In this document: one piece after another, positions 43,801 through 54,693 of the stretch | How positions within the stretch are numbered: the first letter of the stretch is position 1 | How the letters are laid out: the number at the start of each line of letters is the position of its first letter | Assembly (NCBI RefSeq): GCF_039729015.1 | Contig: NZ_CP155792.1 | Coordinates: 454,001-518,000 of the forward strand | Length of the DNA stretch: 64,000 nucleotides | Reading direction: 5' to 3' | Origin: Blastococcus sp. HT6-30 | GTDB lineage: Bacteria; Actinomycetota; Actinomycetes; Mycobacteriales; Geodermatophilaceae | Notes under the pieces: model-generated | What the model was told of the DNA's origin: nothing | Databases searched by the model: none | What the model saw: only the letters and a program-made list of their open reading frames with translations | Made by a program: the position numbers and the translations under genes

Positions 43801-43847
43801 GACGCGGAAGGCCCCGGGAAGCTTCGCTTGCCGGGGCCTTCCGCGTC
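43801..43847 (+). terminator. Strong terminator after lsr2
   Basis: A perfect 17-base stem, 43801-43817 with 43831-43847 (it begins GACGCGGAAGG), and a 13-base loop. No T tract follows. It is the longest perfect stem noticed in the window. Confidence 0.85.
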
Positions 43848-43955
43848 GTCCGCTCACGGCGTAACGGGGGCGGAACACCACCCGGGTGGGGCCCGTTGCA
43901 CCGGGCAGCCATCCACCGCACCGTCGCGTCACGACGGGGCGGCGTGGTCCGCGAC

Positions 43956-43961
43956 TACAGT
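43956..43961 (+). promoter_or_regulatory. Candidate -10 box for clpC
   Basis: TACAGT, 98 bases before the clpC start. A ClgR-type operator could not be confirmed. Confidence 0.4.
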
Positions 43962-44059
43962 GGAAAGACCGGTGCCCCCGCGCGCCGACGGACGTCGGGT
44001 GCTCCTCCCCAGAACGGGGAGGGCAGTGCCGGACCAGCCGGTCAGAGGAGAAGCAGCAG

Positions 44060-46597
<2,538 letters not shown>

Positions 46598-46612
46598 CCC
46601 GGTAGCACCGAC

Positions 46613-46653
46613 GACAGGGGCCGCTCCCACCGCGAGGTGGGGGCGGCCCTGTC
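46613..46653. terminator. Terminator between clpC and mutY
   Basis: A stem of about 18 pairs, 46613-46631 with 46636-46653, loop GCGA, one bulged G and one G-U pair. It lies 15 bases after clpC and 28 bases beyond the end of the convergent mutY gene, so it can act on both strands. Confidence 0.8.
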
Positions 46654-46681
46654 GTCTGTCGTCCTCCGGCCCCTGTGACGA

Positions 46682-47647
46682 TCAGGTCACCCGGGCTGAG
46701 GAGGTGTTGCATCCACCCCCTGAGCCCGGATCACCATGATCACCATGGTCGCCGGGGAGGCGGAAGAGGCCGTCCTCGGTCTGCTCGGCCAGCCCGTCGG
46801 TGAGCAGGGAGTCCAGGCAGCGGCTGCGCTGCGCCGGGTCGTCCCACGCCGGCTCCAGGGCGGCGGCGTCCACGGGCTCGGAGGCGGCGCGCAGGACGTC
46901 CAACAGCCGTCCGCGCACCTGCCGGTCGGTACCGGCGAACTTCTGCACCCGCCGGGCCGGCCCGTCGTGCGCCGGCGAGCCGGCCAGCCGCCAGGCGCAC
47001 CGGTCGCGCACCGGGCACGCGCCGCACCTCGGCGTGCCGGTGACGCACACGAGCGCCCCCAGTTCCATCACGGCCACGGAGAAGCGCACGGCGCGGGCGT
47101 CGTCCTCCGGTGCCAGGGCGGCGATGTCGGAGAGATCGCCGGCCCGGGGGTTCCCCGCCTCCACGCGACCGTGCACCAGCCGCGAGACCACGCGGCGGAC
47201 GTTGGTGTCGACCACCGGCTGCCGCTGGCCGTAGCCGAAGCAGGCGACCGCCCGGGCGGTGTACGTCCCGACGCCCGGGAGCGCCTCCAGCGCCGCCACG
47301 TCGGCCGGGACGACGCCGCCGTGCCGCTCGGTCACGGCGATCGCCGCCTCGCGCAGCCGCAGGGCGCGGCGGGGGTAGCCGAGCTTGCCCCACGCCCGGA
47401 TCACCTCGGCCGGCGGTGCGGCAGCCAGATCAGCGGGGGTGGGCCACCGCTGCAGCCAGGCGCGCCACACGGGCTCCACGCGCGCCACAGGGGTCTGCTG
47501 GAGCATCACCTCGCTGACCAGCACGGCCCACGGGTCGACACCCGCGGCCCGCCAGGGAAGGTCGCGTGCGGCGGTCGCGTACCAGTCGACGATCGTCTCG
47601 CCGGCGGGCTCGGAGCCGGAGGTGGGGGACGGACCGGTCACGGTCAC
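46682..47647 (-). CDS. mutY: A/G-specific adenine glycosylase
   Basis: A 321-residue base-excision enzyme that removes adenine opposite 8-oxoguanine. Catalytic Glu46 is in VLVSEVMLQQT and Asp147 in VVDTNV; LPGVGTYTARA is the helix-hairpin-helix. The iron-sulfur cluster ligands are Cys201, 208, 211 and 217, with exact C-X6-C-X2-C-X5-C spacing. The C-terminal NUDIX-like domain is reduced, as in other actinobacteria. GTG at 47647 or 47641 could start it. The tail repeats GDH. Confidence 0.95.
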   Translation of the reverse strand: MTVTGPSPTSGSEPAGETIVDWYATAARDLPWRAAGVDPWAVLVSEVMLQQTPVARVEPVWRAWLQRWPTPADLAAAPPAEVIRAWGKLGYPRRALRLREAAIAVTERHGGVVPADVAALEALPGVGTYTARAVACFGYGQRQPVVDTNVRRVVSRLVHGRVEAGNPRAGDLSDIAALAPEDDARAVRFSVAVMELGALVCVTGTPRCGACPVRDRCAWRLAGSPAHDGPARRVQKFAGTDRQVRGRLLDVLRAASEPVDAAALEPAWDDPAQRSRCLDSLLTDGLAEQTEDGLFRLPGDHGDHGDPGSGGGCNTSSARVT

Positions 47648-47705
47648 CCAGTCTGCCGTGCCGACGGCGCGGCGTGCCGAGCGGACCGGGCCCCACCGGG
47701 CGCAC

Positions 47706-47711
47706 TACCGT
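47706..47711 (+). promoter_or_regulatory. -10 box of the gene at 47719 (leaderless)
   Basis: TACCGT, then 7 bases, then GTG at 47719. No ribosome site. Confidence 0.6.
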
Positions 47712-47718
47712 TCCCGGC

Positions 47719-48390
47719 GTGTTGCACCCGGTCGGCCCGCTGCCCGCCGCCGTCTACTGGCGGCGCCGGCTGGTCGTGCTGGCCGTGCTGCTGACGGTCC
47801 TCGCCGGCCTGGTGTGGCTGACCGTCCGCTTCCTGTCGGGCGAGGAAGTGACCGCTCGGACGGAGGTCTCGGCGACCGAGCCGGCGGAGCTGCCGGCACT
47901 CGAGCGGGTCGTGCCCCCGGTGGAGCAGGTCCAGCCGCCCTCGACCGAGCCGGTGACCGCGCCGCCGGTGACCCCCGAGGCGCCGGCCGGACCCGCTCCG
48001 GGTGGGCCCTGCACCGACGACATGCTCGGGTTGGAGGTGCGCACCCCTGGGCAGGCGGCGGTGGGCAGCAAGCCCACGTTCGAGCTCGTCGTGGTCAACA
48101 CCTCGTCGGTGCCCTGCGTGCGGCCGCTGGACAAGCAGCTGCAGGAGCTGGTGATGGTCGACGCCGCGGGCGCCCGGGTCTGGGGCAGCAACGACTGCTT
48201 CCCGGAGAGCAGCAGCGATCCGCGCACCCTGGCGCCGGGGGAGTCGGTGGTCTTCCCGGTGGTCTGGGGTGGGCTGACCAGCGAGCCCGGCTGCGCAGCC
48301 GAACGGGTGACTCCGCCGCCGGGCGCCTACGTGCTGCGTGGCCGTCTCGACACCAAGGTCTCCGGCGACGCCCCGCTCGTGCTCCGGTGA
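47719..48390 (+). CDS. Membrane-anchored secreted-domain protein (Rv3587c-like position)
   Basis: A 223-residue protein. A signal-anchor helix at about 17-38 (RRLVVLAVLLTVLAGLVWLT) is followed by a proline/threonine/glutamate-rich stalk to about 95 and a globular domain with four cysteines (near 97, 133, 166 and 189). The domain pattern (TFELVVVNTSSVPCVR, then APGESVVFPVVWGG) resembles an immunoglobulin-like beta sandwich, which is inference. It lies between mutY and disA as Rv3587c does. The function is unknown. Confidence 0.75.
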   Translation: MLHPVGPLPAAVYWRRRLVVLAVLLTVLAGLVWLTVRFLSGEEVTARTEVSATEPAELPALERVVPPVEQVQPPSTEPVTAPPVTPEAPAGPAPGGPCTDDMLGLEVRTPGQAAVGSKPTFELVVVNTSSVPCVRPLDKQLQELVMVDAAGARVWGSNDCFPESSSDPRTLAPGESVVFPVVWGGLTSEPGCAAERVTPPPGAYVLRGRLDTKVSGDAPLVLR

Positions 48391-48408
48391 GGGAGACGTG
48401 GTCCTCGC

Positions 48409-49494
48409 TCAGCTGTAGCGGTCGAGGATCGAGGTCTCGGCCAGCCGCGACAGGCCCTCGCGGATGCCGCGGGCCCGGGCCTCACCGACACCCTCCACGG
48501 CCAGCAGGTCCTCGATGGTGGCCGCGAGCAGCTTCTGCAGACCGCCGAAGTGGTCCACGAGCCGGTCGATGATGCCCGCGGGCAGCCGGGGCACCCGGGC
48601 CAGCAGGCGGTAGCCGCGCGGGCTGACGGGGGAGTCCAGCGCATCCGGCGACGTGGGGAGCCCGTAGCAGCGGGCGACGGCCGAGAGGTCGAGGAGCTCG
48701 GTCGCCGTCAGGGCGCGCAGGTCGGTGAGCACCTGGTCGATGGTGCGGGGACGGCGGCCGCTGGGCGGGAGGTAGTCGCGCACCAGGAGACCGCGGTCCT
48801 CCTCGACGCCGGCCAGCATCTCGTCGAGCTGCAGGGCGAGCAGTCGCCCGTCGGTGCCGAGCTCGACGACGAAGCCCTCGATCTCGTCGGCGATGCGCCG
48901 CACCATCTCCAGCCGCTGGCTGACGCTCATCGCGTCGCGCACGGTGACGAGGTCCTCGATCTCCAGTGCGGAGAGGGTGCTGGCGACCTCGTCGAGGCGC
49001 AGCTTGTAGCGCTCCAGCGCCGCGAGCGCCTGGTTGGCGCGGGCCAGGATGGTGGTCGGGTGCTCGAGGGTGTACCGCCGGCCGGTGACGTACACGCTGA
49101 TGATGTGCATCGACTGGCTCACCGAGATCACCGGGAAGCCGGTCTGCACGGCGACCCTCTCGGCGGTGCGGTGCCGGGTGCCCGACTCCTCCGTCGGGAC
49201 CGTCGGGTCGGGCATGAGGTGCACGCCGGCCCGGACGATGCGGCTGCCGTCGTAGGAGACGATCACCGCGCCGTCCATCTTCGCCAGCTCGCGGAGCCGG
49301 GTCGCGGAGAGCGCCACGTCCAGCGCGAACCCACCGGTGCACAGCGACTCGACCACGCGGTCGTAGCCGAGCACGATCAGCGCGCCGGTGCGTCCGGCGA
49401 GGATGCGCTCGAGGCCGTCGCGCAGCGCCGTGCCAGGGGCGATGCGGCCGAGGAGCTCGCGCAGAGCGACCTCGGGGTCCACAGCGGCGGGCAC
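48409..49494 (-). CDS. disA: DNA integrity scanning protein, diadenylate cyclase
   Basis: A 361-residue enzyme that makes c-di-AMP from two ATP and scans DNA. The cyclase motifs are DGA at 74-76 and RHR at 107-109 in GTRHRTAE. A helical linker leads to a C-terminal helix-hairpin-helix domain ([15 protein letters not shown]). GTG at 49494 has AGGAG upstream. It is followed at a distance by radA on the same strand; RadA and DisA are known partners. Confidence 0.96.
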   Translation of the reverse strand: MPAAVDPEVALRELLGRIAPGTALRDGLERILAGRTGALIVLGYDRVVESLCTGGFALDVALSATRLRELAKMDGAVIVSYDGSRIVRAGVHLMPDPTVPTEESGTRHRTAERVAVQTGFPVISVSQSMHIISVYVTGRRYTLEHPTTILARANQALAALERYKLRLDEVASTLSALEIEDLVTVRDAMSVSQRLEMVRRIADEIEGFVVELGTDGRLLALQLDEMLAGVEEDRGLLVRDYLPPSGRRPRTIDQVLTDLRALTATELLDLSAVARCYGLPTSPDALDSPVSPRGYRLLARVPRLPAGIIDRLVDHFGGLQKLLAATIEDLLAVEGVGEARARGIREGLSRLAETSILDRYS

Positions 49495-49528
49495 GAGCGC
49501 TCCTGACGGTCGAGTGGTACGGGGGCTG

Positions 49529-49534
49529 AGTCTA
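49529..49534 (-). promoter_or_regulatory. Candidate -10 box for disA
   Basis: TAGACT on the minus strand, 34 bases before GTG at 49494, leaving a short leader with the ribosome site. Confidence 0.5.
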
Positions 49535-49611
49535 CGTCCCCGGAGAGGGGTCCGGGCGCGCTCGGGGTGGCCGCCCCGGTGGGCGACCTCTCGATACGAG
49601 ACCCTACGGGC

Positions 49612-50979
49612 TCAGAACAGCTTGTGGAAGGCCGTTCCGAGGTCGGGGACCTCGATCAGGCGCATGCCTGCGGGGGCGTTGCCGGCGTCGGGGGGGACGA
49701 GCGCGACCCGGTATCCCTGGCGGGCGGCCTCGGCCAGCCGGCGACCGGTCCCGCCCACCCGCCGGATCTCGCCGGAGAGCCCGACCTCGCCGAGGGCCAC
49801 CATGCCGGCGGGGAGCGGGGTGTCCTTGGCGGCGGACGCGATCGCCAGGGCCAGGGCCAGGTCGGCCGCCGGCTCGGCGATCCGCACGCCACCGACCGAG
49901 GCCGCGAACACGTCGGCATCGGCGAGCTTCACGCGCCCGCGCCGCTCCACCACGGCGTTGACCATGGCCACCCGCTGCCCGTCCAACCCGCTGACGGCGC
50001 GGCGCGGGGACCCGCCCCCGCCGGTGCTCGCCACCAGCGCCTGGACCTCGGCCACCAGTGGCCGGCTGCCCTCCAGCGTCACGGTGACGCAGCTGCCGGG
50101 AACCGGATCGGCCCGCCGTGACACGAAGAGCGCCGACGGGTCGGGAACGCCGACGACGCCGCTGTCGCCGATCTCGAAGCAGCCGATCTCGTCGGCGGGG
50201 CCGAACCGGTTCTTGGTGGCCCGCACCAGGCGCAGGGTGGAGTGCCGCTCGCCGTCGAAGGAGATGACCACGTCGACCAGGTGCTCGAGCGTGCGGGGAC
50301 CGGCGATGGCGCCGTCCTTCGTCACGTGGCCGACCAGGATGGTCGTCATGCCGCGGCTCTTCGCCACGCCGGTGAGCGCCGAGGCCACGGCGCGCACCTG
50401 GGTGGAGCCGCCGTCGGTGCCCTCGACGGCGGGGGAGCGCACGGTCTGCACGCTGTCGAGGACCAGGAGCGAGGGGTTGACCGCCTCCACGTGAGCCAGC
50501 ACGGCGGACAGCTCGGTCTCCGCGGCCAGGTACAGCTGGTCGTGCAGGGCGCCGATCCGCTCGGCCCGCAGCCGCACCTGCCCGGCGGACTCCTCGCCGG
50601 ACACGACCAGCGCCGGGCCGTTGGCGGCGGCGACGCGCTGGGCGACCTCGAGCAGCAGGGTGGACTTGCCGACCCCCGGTTCGCCGGCGACGAGCAGGAC
50701 GGCGCCGGGCACCAGGCCGCCACCGAGCACACGGTCGAACTCCGCGATGCCCGTGGGCACCGCGCGGGCCCCGGCCAGCTCCACCTGGGCGATCGGCCGG
50801 GCCGGGGCGCTGACCTGGCCGGCGGAGACGGCGCGGAGGCCGCTCACCGCGGCGCCGGTCTCCTGCAGCGTGCCCCAGGCTTGGCACTCGGGGCAGCGCC
50901 CGACCCACTTGGCCGATGCGTGGCCGCACTCGGTGCAGCGGTGGGCGGGGCGAGCGGACTTCACTCCGGGGGCGGGCAC
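49612..50979 (-). CDS. radA: DNA repair protein RadA
   Basis: A 455-residue RecA-like branch-migration helicase. The zinc finger has Cys15, 18, 29 and 32 (CTECG, then CPEC). Walker A GEPGVGKST is at 99-107, the RadA signature KNRFG follows near 260, and a Lon-protease-like C-terminal domain (LPAGMVALGEVGLSGEIRRV) ends the protein. GTG at 50979 is preferred to GTG at 51009 because a TAGCGT box lies exactly 7 bases before it and within the longer version. It is followed on the same strand by disA. Confidence 0.94.
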   Translation of the reverse strand: MPAPGVKSARPAHRCTECGHASAKWVGRCPECQAWGTLQETGAAVSGLRAVSAGQVSAPARPIAQVELAGARAVPTGIAEFDRVLGGGLVPGAVLLVAGEPGVGKSTLLLEVAQRVAAANGPALVVSGEESAGQVRLRAERIGALHDQLYLAAETELSAVLAHVEAVNPSLLVLDSVQTVRSPAVEGTDGGSTQVRAVASALTGVAKSRGMTTILVGHVTKDGAIAGPRTLEHLVDVVISFDGERHSTLRLVRATKNRFGPADEIGCFEIGDSGVVGVPDPSALFVSRRADPVPGSCVTVTLEGSRPLVAEVQALVASTGGGGSPRRAVSGLDGQRVAMVNAVVERRGRVKLADADVFAASVGGVRIAEPAADLALALAIASAAKDTPLPAGMVALGEVGLSGEIRRVGGTGRRLAEAARQGYRVALVPPDAGNAPAGMRLIEVPDLGTAFHKLF

Positions 50980-50986
50980 GGGCTGG

Positions 50987-50992
50987 ACGCTA
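50987..50992 (-). promoter_or_regulatory. -10 box of radA (leaderless)
   Basis: TAGCGT on the minus strand, then 7 bases, then GTG at 50979. It lies inside the coding region implied by the longer start at 51009. Confidence 0.55.
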
Positions 50993-51078
50993 ACCGCGGC
51001 TACCGACACTTCCGCGGAGAACGCGCGACGGCGGCTCCCCGGGAGGAGCCGCCGTCCACCGGTGGTGCGGGGGAGGGG

Positions 51079-51750
51079 TCAGCCGTGCTGCTCGTCGACG
51101 TTCTCCGGGTTTCCGCCGCCGGCGACCTCGGTGTCCCGCTGGTTGGCCCCCTCGCCGTGCTCCTCCTGGTGGAAGTCGAAGGACTCGTCGCGCTCGAGGA
51201 CCTCGTCGGGCGTGGCCACCGGGGCGCCCACGCTGACCTCGCCGGCGTTCTCGAAGGTGAGGACCAGCTCGACGCGCTGGCCGGTGGTCAGCGCCTGGTC
51301 CAGGTCGGTCAGCGTGATCACCGGGCCGCCCTCGGCGCCGACGAACACGGTGGAGCGGGCCGGGATCTCGAGCTCGTCGGCGGCCCCCGCGCCGCCGCCG
51401 GAGGGGGTCGGCGCCTGCGGCGCCGCGCTGGTGGACGGCGAGGCCGCGGCGGTGTCGATGACCGCCTCGCCGAACCCCTCGCCGGTGATGCCGGTCAGCG
51501 TGTCGGCCTCGTTGGAGCCGTTCACGATGGCCAGCTCGAGGGTGGCGTCGTCGCCGGCCTCGTACGCGCCGCCCTCGGGGTAGGCGATGTTGACGGCGCG
51601 CAGGGTGATGTCGCCGACCTGGGCCATGGCGCCGGCCTTGTCGCGCTCCTGGGTGGCGGTCTGCGTCACCTGCCCCGCGCTGCACGCGGCGAGCGCGGGC
51701 GGGGAGAGGAGCAGAACGCCCATCGTGGCGGCGCGCAGAGCGCGGTTCAC
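51079..51750 (-). CDS. lpqE: LpqE-like lipoprotein
   Basis: A 223-residue lipoprotein. The lipobox LAAC gives Cys23 after a hydrophobic leader. The mature domain (ITLRAVNIAYP, then ATLELAIVNGSNEADTLTGI and VITLTDLDQAL) resembles the copper chaperone PCuAC fold, though no Met/His copper cluster is obvious. A low-complexity Ala/Ser/Pro loop is inserted near 115-135. It lies between radA and carD, exactly as LpqE (Rv3584) does in M. tuberculosis. GTG at 51750 has GGAGG upstream. Confidence 0.78.
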   Translation of the reverse strand: MNRALRAATMGVLLLSPPALAACSAGQVTQTATQERDKAGAMAQVGDITLRAVNIAYPEGGAYEAGDDATLELAIVNGSNEADTLTGITGEGFGEAVIDTAAASPSTSAAPQAPTPSGGGAGAADELEIPARSTVFVGAEGGPVITLTDLDQALTTGQRVELVLTFENAGEVSVGAPVATPDEVLERDESFDFHQEEHGEGANQRDTEVAGGGNPENVDEQHG

Positions 51751-51813
51751 AGCCGTCGACCTCCAGCAGGACCGTGCCGGCCACCGCGGGATCGGTGGCA
51801 CGGAGACCCCAGG

Positions 51814-51819
51814 AGCCTA
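51814..51819 (-). promoter_or_regulatory. Candidate -10 box for the lpqE-like gene
   Basis: TAGGCT on the minus strand, 63 bases before GTG at 51750. Confidence 0.45.
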
Positions 51820-51897
51820 TCGGTCGCCTTCCTGCCCCGCCCGCAGGGACAGGTCGGCGCCGCGCCGCCCGGCTGCGGGCGGTGCCCGGCCGGGGGC

Positions 51898-52725
51898 TCA
51901 GGCCAGGGCTGCCCCGCCGCTGACCAGCAGGACCACGTCGAGGACCGTCAGGAGCAGCACGGCCGGGAAGGCCAGCCTGCGGAAGCGCGGCACGCCGCCC
52001 GACAGGCCGGCCACGACGGCGGCCGGTGCGGTCAGCGCGAGCGCCGCCCAGCCGGCCGCCGTCGGTGCGCCGCGCGGGCCGAGCACGAGTACCAGGGACG
52101 CCGCCGCGAGGAGCAGCGCCCCGGAGACGGCCGACGCCCGTGGCCCCAGCCGGTGGGGCAGCCCCCGGACGCCGGTGGCCAGGTCGTCCTCGAGGTCCGG
52201 CGCGACGTTCGCGAGATGGGCGGCCGCGCCGAGGGCGGCGCCCGCGGTGACGAGCCACCACGGGGCGACCGCGGTCCCGGGCGCGGCGGCGACCACCCCG
52301 GCGGGCAGGGCGCCGAAGCCGACGACGTAGCCGGCGCCGGACCACGCCGTGCGCTTGAGGCCGGCGTTGTAGGCCCAGCCGCTGGCGACGAGCAGGAGGA
52401 GGAGCAGGCCGGGCACGGCGCCGAGGAGGAGGGAGAGGACGACGGCGGTGGCGGCTGCCAGCACGGCCGCGCCGCGCAGCGACCGGGGCGTCAGGGCGCC
52501 CTGCACGACCGGCTTGTCCGCGCGCGCCACGGCCCGGTCGCGGTCGGCGTCGAGCCAGTCGTTGCTCCAGCCGATGGAGGCCTGACCTGCGAGAACGGCG
52601 GCGCAGAGCAGTGCGGCCCGGCCGGCCGGGACGTCCGCGGCGACCGCCAGGAGGGTGGCGACGACGGTGACCGCGACCGCCGGGCCGGGGTGGGTCGCGA
52701 GGACCAGTGCCCGGATGGTGGCCAT
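51898..52725 (-). CDS. UbiA-family prenyltransferase
   Basis: A 275-residue membrane enzyme with eight or nine hydrophobic helices. The first aspartate-rich motif is NDWLDADRD at 55-63, followed by KPV, and the second is in APDLEDDLATG. UbiA enzymes move isoprenyl chains onto aromatic or sugar acceptors. The substrate is not evident. ATG at 52725 follows a GGAGG, though the spacing is long; upstream GTG codons at 52737, 52749 and 52758 are possible. It is inserted between lpqE and carD, divergent from carD. The nearby ispD-ispF genes feed isoprenoid synthesis. Confidence 0.85.
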   Translation of the reverse strand: MATIRALVLATHPGPAVAVTVVATLLAVAADVPAGRAALLCAAVLAGQASIGWSNDWLDADRDRAVARADKPVVQGALTPRSLRGAAVLAAATAVVLSLLLGAVPGLLLLLLVASGWAYNAGLKRTAWSGAGYVVGFGALPAGVVAAAPGTAVAPWWLVTAGAALGAAAHLANVAPDLEDDLATGVRGLPHRLGPRASAVSGALLLAAASLVLVLGPRGAPTAAGWAALALTAPAAVVAGLSGGVPRFRRLAFPAVLLLTVLDVVLLVSGGAALA

Positions 52726-52843
52726 CGGCCGGAACACCTCCGCAGGCACATGAATCACGCCGTGTCAACCCCTCCAGGGCTCCGGACCAGGCCGCTGACC
52801 TGCATCTTTACTGACCTGGCCCGATCCGTTCGCAAGTTTGCCG

Positions 52844-52852
52844 TGCTAACCT
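52844..52852 (+). promoter_or_regulatory. carD extended -10 promoter element
   Basis: TGC-TAACCT, an extended -10 (TG one base before TANNNT), 27 bases before the carD ATG. The stretch is the most AT-rich near here. No good -35 is seen. Confidence 0.5.
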
Positions 52853-52879
52853 GGGGGAAGCGAAAGGGGTCACATACAC

Positions 52880-53362
52880 ATGGGCTTCACTGTCGGCGAG
52901 ACCGTCGTCTATCCGCACCACGGGGCCGCTCTCATCGAGGCGATCGAGAAGCGAACCATCAAGGGCGTAGAGAAGGCCTACCTCGTGCTGAAGGTCGCCC
53001 AGGGCGACCTCACCGTGCGCGTGCCGGCCGACAACGCAGAGATCGTCGGCGTCCGTGACGTCGTCGGTCAGGAGGGGCTCAACCGCGTGTTCGAGGTGCT
53101 CCGCGCCCCGCACACCGAGGAGCCGACGAACTGGTCGCGCCGCTACAAGGCCAATCTCGAGAAGTTGGCCTCGGGTGACGTGAACAAGGTCGCCGAGGTC
53201 GTGCGTGACCTCTGGCGTCGTGACAAGGACCGGGGCCTCTCCGCGGGCGAGAAGCGCATGCTGTCCAAGGCCCGCCAGATCCTGGTGAGCGAGCTCGCGC
53301 TCGCCGAGGGCACCAACGAGGACAAGGCCGAGGTCCTGCTCGACGAGGTCCTCGCCAGCTGA
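52880..53362 (+). CDS. carD: CarD-family transcription regulator
   Basis: A 160-residue protein that binds RNA polymerase beta and stabilises open promoter complexes, essential in mycobacteria. [15 protein letters not shown] opens the Tudor-like RNA polymerase-interaction domain; the helical C-terminal DNA-binding part contains [12 protein letters not shown] and a tryptophan in VVRDLWRRD. The ispD gene follows in the same direction after 38 bases. Confidence 0.96.
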   Translation: MGFTVGETVVYPHHGAALIEAIEKRTIKGVEKAYLVLKVAQGDLTVRVPADNAEIVGVRDVVGQEGLNRVFEVLRAPHTEEPTNWSRRYKANLEKLASGDVNKVAEVVRDLWRRDKDRGLSAGEKRMLSKARQILVSELALAEGTNEDKAEVLLDEVLAS

Positions 53363-53400
53363 GCGCTCCGCGCGACCCCAGGACGAACCGAACCGCTCCC

Positions 53401-54159
53401 GTGCACGCTGCCGCCATCGTCGCAGCGGCCGGGAGCGGTTCGCGTCTGGGCGCCGACCGGCCGAAGGCGCTGGTCCCGCTGGCGGGGCGCCCGCTGGTCA
53501 CCTGGGCCGTCGAGGGCCTGCTGGCCGCCGGCGTGACCGAGGTCGTCGTCACCGTGCCGCCCGCCGAGCGCGCAGCCTTCGCGGCCGCCCTGCCCGCGGC
53601 GGTGCGGTTGGTCGACGGGGGCAGCACCCGCACGGCCTCCGTCCGGGCCGGTCTGGCCGCCCTGAGCGGCCCCGGCCGCCCCGTGGCCGACGTCGTCCTC
53701 GTCCACGACGCCGCGCGCCCGCTGACCCCGTCCGACGTCGTCGCCCGGGTGCTCGGTGCCCTGGCCGCCGGCGCCCCGGCGGTCGTGCCGGTCCTCCCCG
53801 TCGTCGACACCACGGTGGCGGTCGACGACGACGGCGTGGTCGTCGAGGCGGTGCCGCGCGCCCCGCTGCGCCGGGTGCAGACGCCGCAGGGTTTCGACCG
53901 CGCGATCCTGGTCGCCGCCTACGCCGCCCTGGACGACGCCGCCGAGCTGACCGACGACGCCGCCGTCGTCCGGGCCGCCGGCGTTCCGGTGCGCACGGTT
54001 CCCGGTGACGAGCGCGCCGCCAAGATCACCGTTCCGCACGACCTGGTCCTCGCGGAGATGAGCGTGCGGACGACGGGCGAGCGGGCATCGCAGGGAGCGC
54101 CGGCGACCGAGGAGCGGAACGAGCCCGGAGCCGAGCCGTCGTGCGAGGTGGCGCGATGA
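53401..54159 (+). CDS. ispD: 2-C-methyl-D-erythritol 4-phosphate cytidylyltransferase
   Basis: A 252-residue enzyme of the non-mevalonate isoprenoid pathway. [21 protein letters not shown] is the CTP-binding loop (cut in motif as AAGSGSRLG), [10 protein letters not shown] and QTPQGFD are typical, and TDDAAVV is the substrate region. An odd acidic/Ser-rich extension of about 25 residues (from about ERASQG) follows the usual end. It overlaps ispF by four bases. GTG at 53401 has no ribosome site, so it depends on carD transcription or coupling. Confidence 0.94.
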   Translation: MHAAAIVAAAGSGSRLGADRPKALVPLAGRPLVTWAVEGLLAAGVTEVVVTVPPAERAAFAAALPAAVRLVDGGSTRTASVRAGLAALSGPGRPVADVVLVHDAARPLTPSDVVARVLGALAAGAPAVVPVLPVVDTTVAVDDDGVVVEAVPRAPLRRVQTPQGFDRAILVAAYAALDDAAELTDDAAVVRAAGVPVRTVPGDERAAKITVPHDLVLAEMSVRTTGERASQGAPATEERNEPGAEPSCEVAR

Positions 54160-54668
54160 CCGTTCCGGACCTGCCGCGCGTCGGCATCGGCACCGACGTC
54201 CACCCGATCGAGCCGGCCCGGCCTTGCTGGCTGGCCGGGCTCGAGTGGCCGGGTGCCGACGGCTGCGCCGGGCATTCGGACGGCGACGTCGTGGCCCACG
54301 CCCTCACCGACGCCGTCCTCTCCGCCGCCGGGCTCGGCGACATCGGCGGGCTGCTCGGCACCGACGACCCCCGCTGGGCCGGGGCGCGCGGCGCCGACGT
54401 CCTCGCCCACGTCCGCGAGGTGCTGGACGCGGCGGGCTGGCGGGTGGGCAACGCCTCGGTGCAGCTGGTGTCCACGACGCCGAAGCTGGGACCGCGTCGC
54501 GGCGAGGCCGAGGCGGTCCTGACCGCGGCCCTCGGCGCCCCCGTGAGCGTCACCGCGACCACCACCGACGGGCTCGGGCTCACCGGCCGGGGCGAGGGGC
54601 GGGCCGCCGTGGCCACGGCCCTGGTCGTCCGGACGGGAAGGCCGACGGTGCAGGCGCGCCGGCCCTGA
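54156..54668 (+). CDS. ispF: 2-C-methyl-D-erythritol 2,4-cyclodiphosphate synthase
   Basis: A 170-residue enzyme that acts two steps after IspD. The zinc ligands are in GTDVHPI and the [15 protein letters not shown] stretch; [13 protein letters not shown] and [14 protein letters not shown] are typical. ATG at 54156 has GAGGTGG upstream and overlaps the ispD stop. The C-terminus carries about a dozen extra basic residues. Confidence 0.95.
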   Translation: MTVPDLPRVGIGTDVHPIEPARPCWLAGLEWPGADGCAGHSDGDVVAHALTDAVLSAAGLGDIGGLLGTDDPRWAGARGADVLAHVREVLDAAGWRVGNASVQLVSTTPKLGPRRGEAEAVLTAALGAPVSVTATTTDGLGLTGRGEGRAAVATALVVRTGRPTVQARRP

Positions 54669-54680
54669 CCGGGGCCTCCG

Positions 54681-54686
54681 TAGACT
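54681..54686 (+). promoter_or_regulatory. -10 box of cysS (leaderless)
   Basis: TAGACT, then 7 bases, then GTG at 54694. No ribosome site. Confidence 0.6.
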
Positions 54687-54693
54687 CTGCGCA

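Larger units (their letters stand above)
43722..44059. other. Gap between lsr2 and clpC
   Basis: A 338-base stretch without a gene. It contains the lsr2 terminator (43801-43847), several short GC palindromes, and a candidate clpC -10 box (43956-43961). Confidence 0.7.

Noticed and set aside
43849-43865. CCGCTCACGGCG upstream of clpC as a possible ClgR operator
   Set aside because: Only a partial match to remembered ClgR sites, and about 100 bases upstream of the -10 candidate. Not strong enough to list.
52759-52772. TTGACA on the minus strand before the UbiA gene as a -35 box
   Set aside because: No TANNNT box is found at a suitable spacing.
50242-53058. A 938-codon plus-strand frame opposite radA, lpqE and the UbiA gene
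   Set aside because: It crosses three real genes antisense and has no domain.
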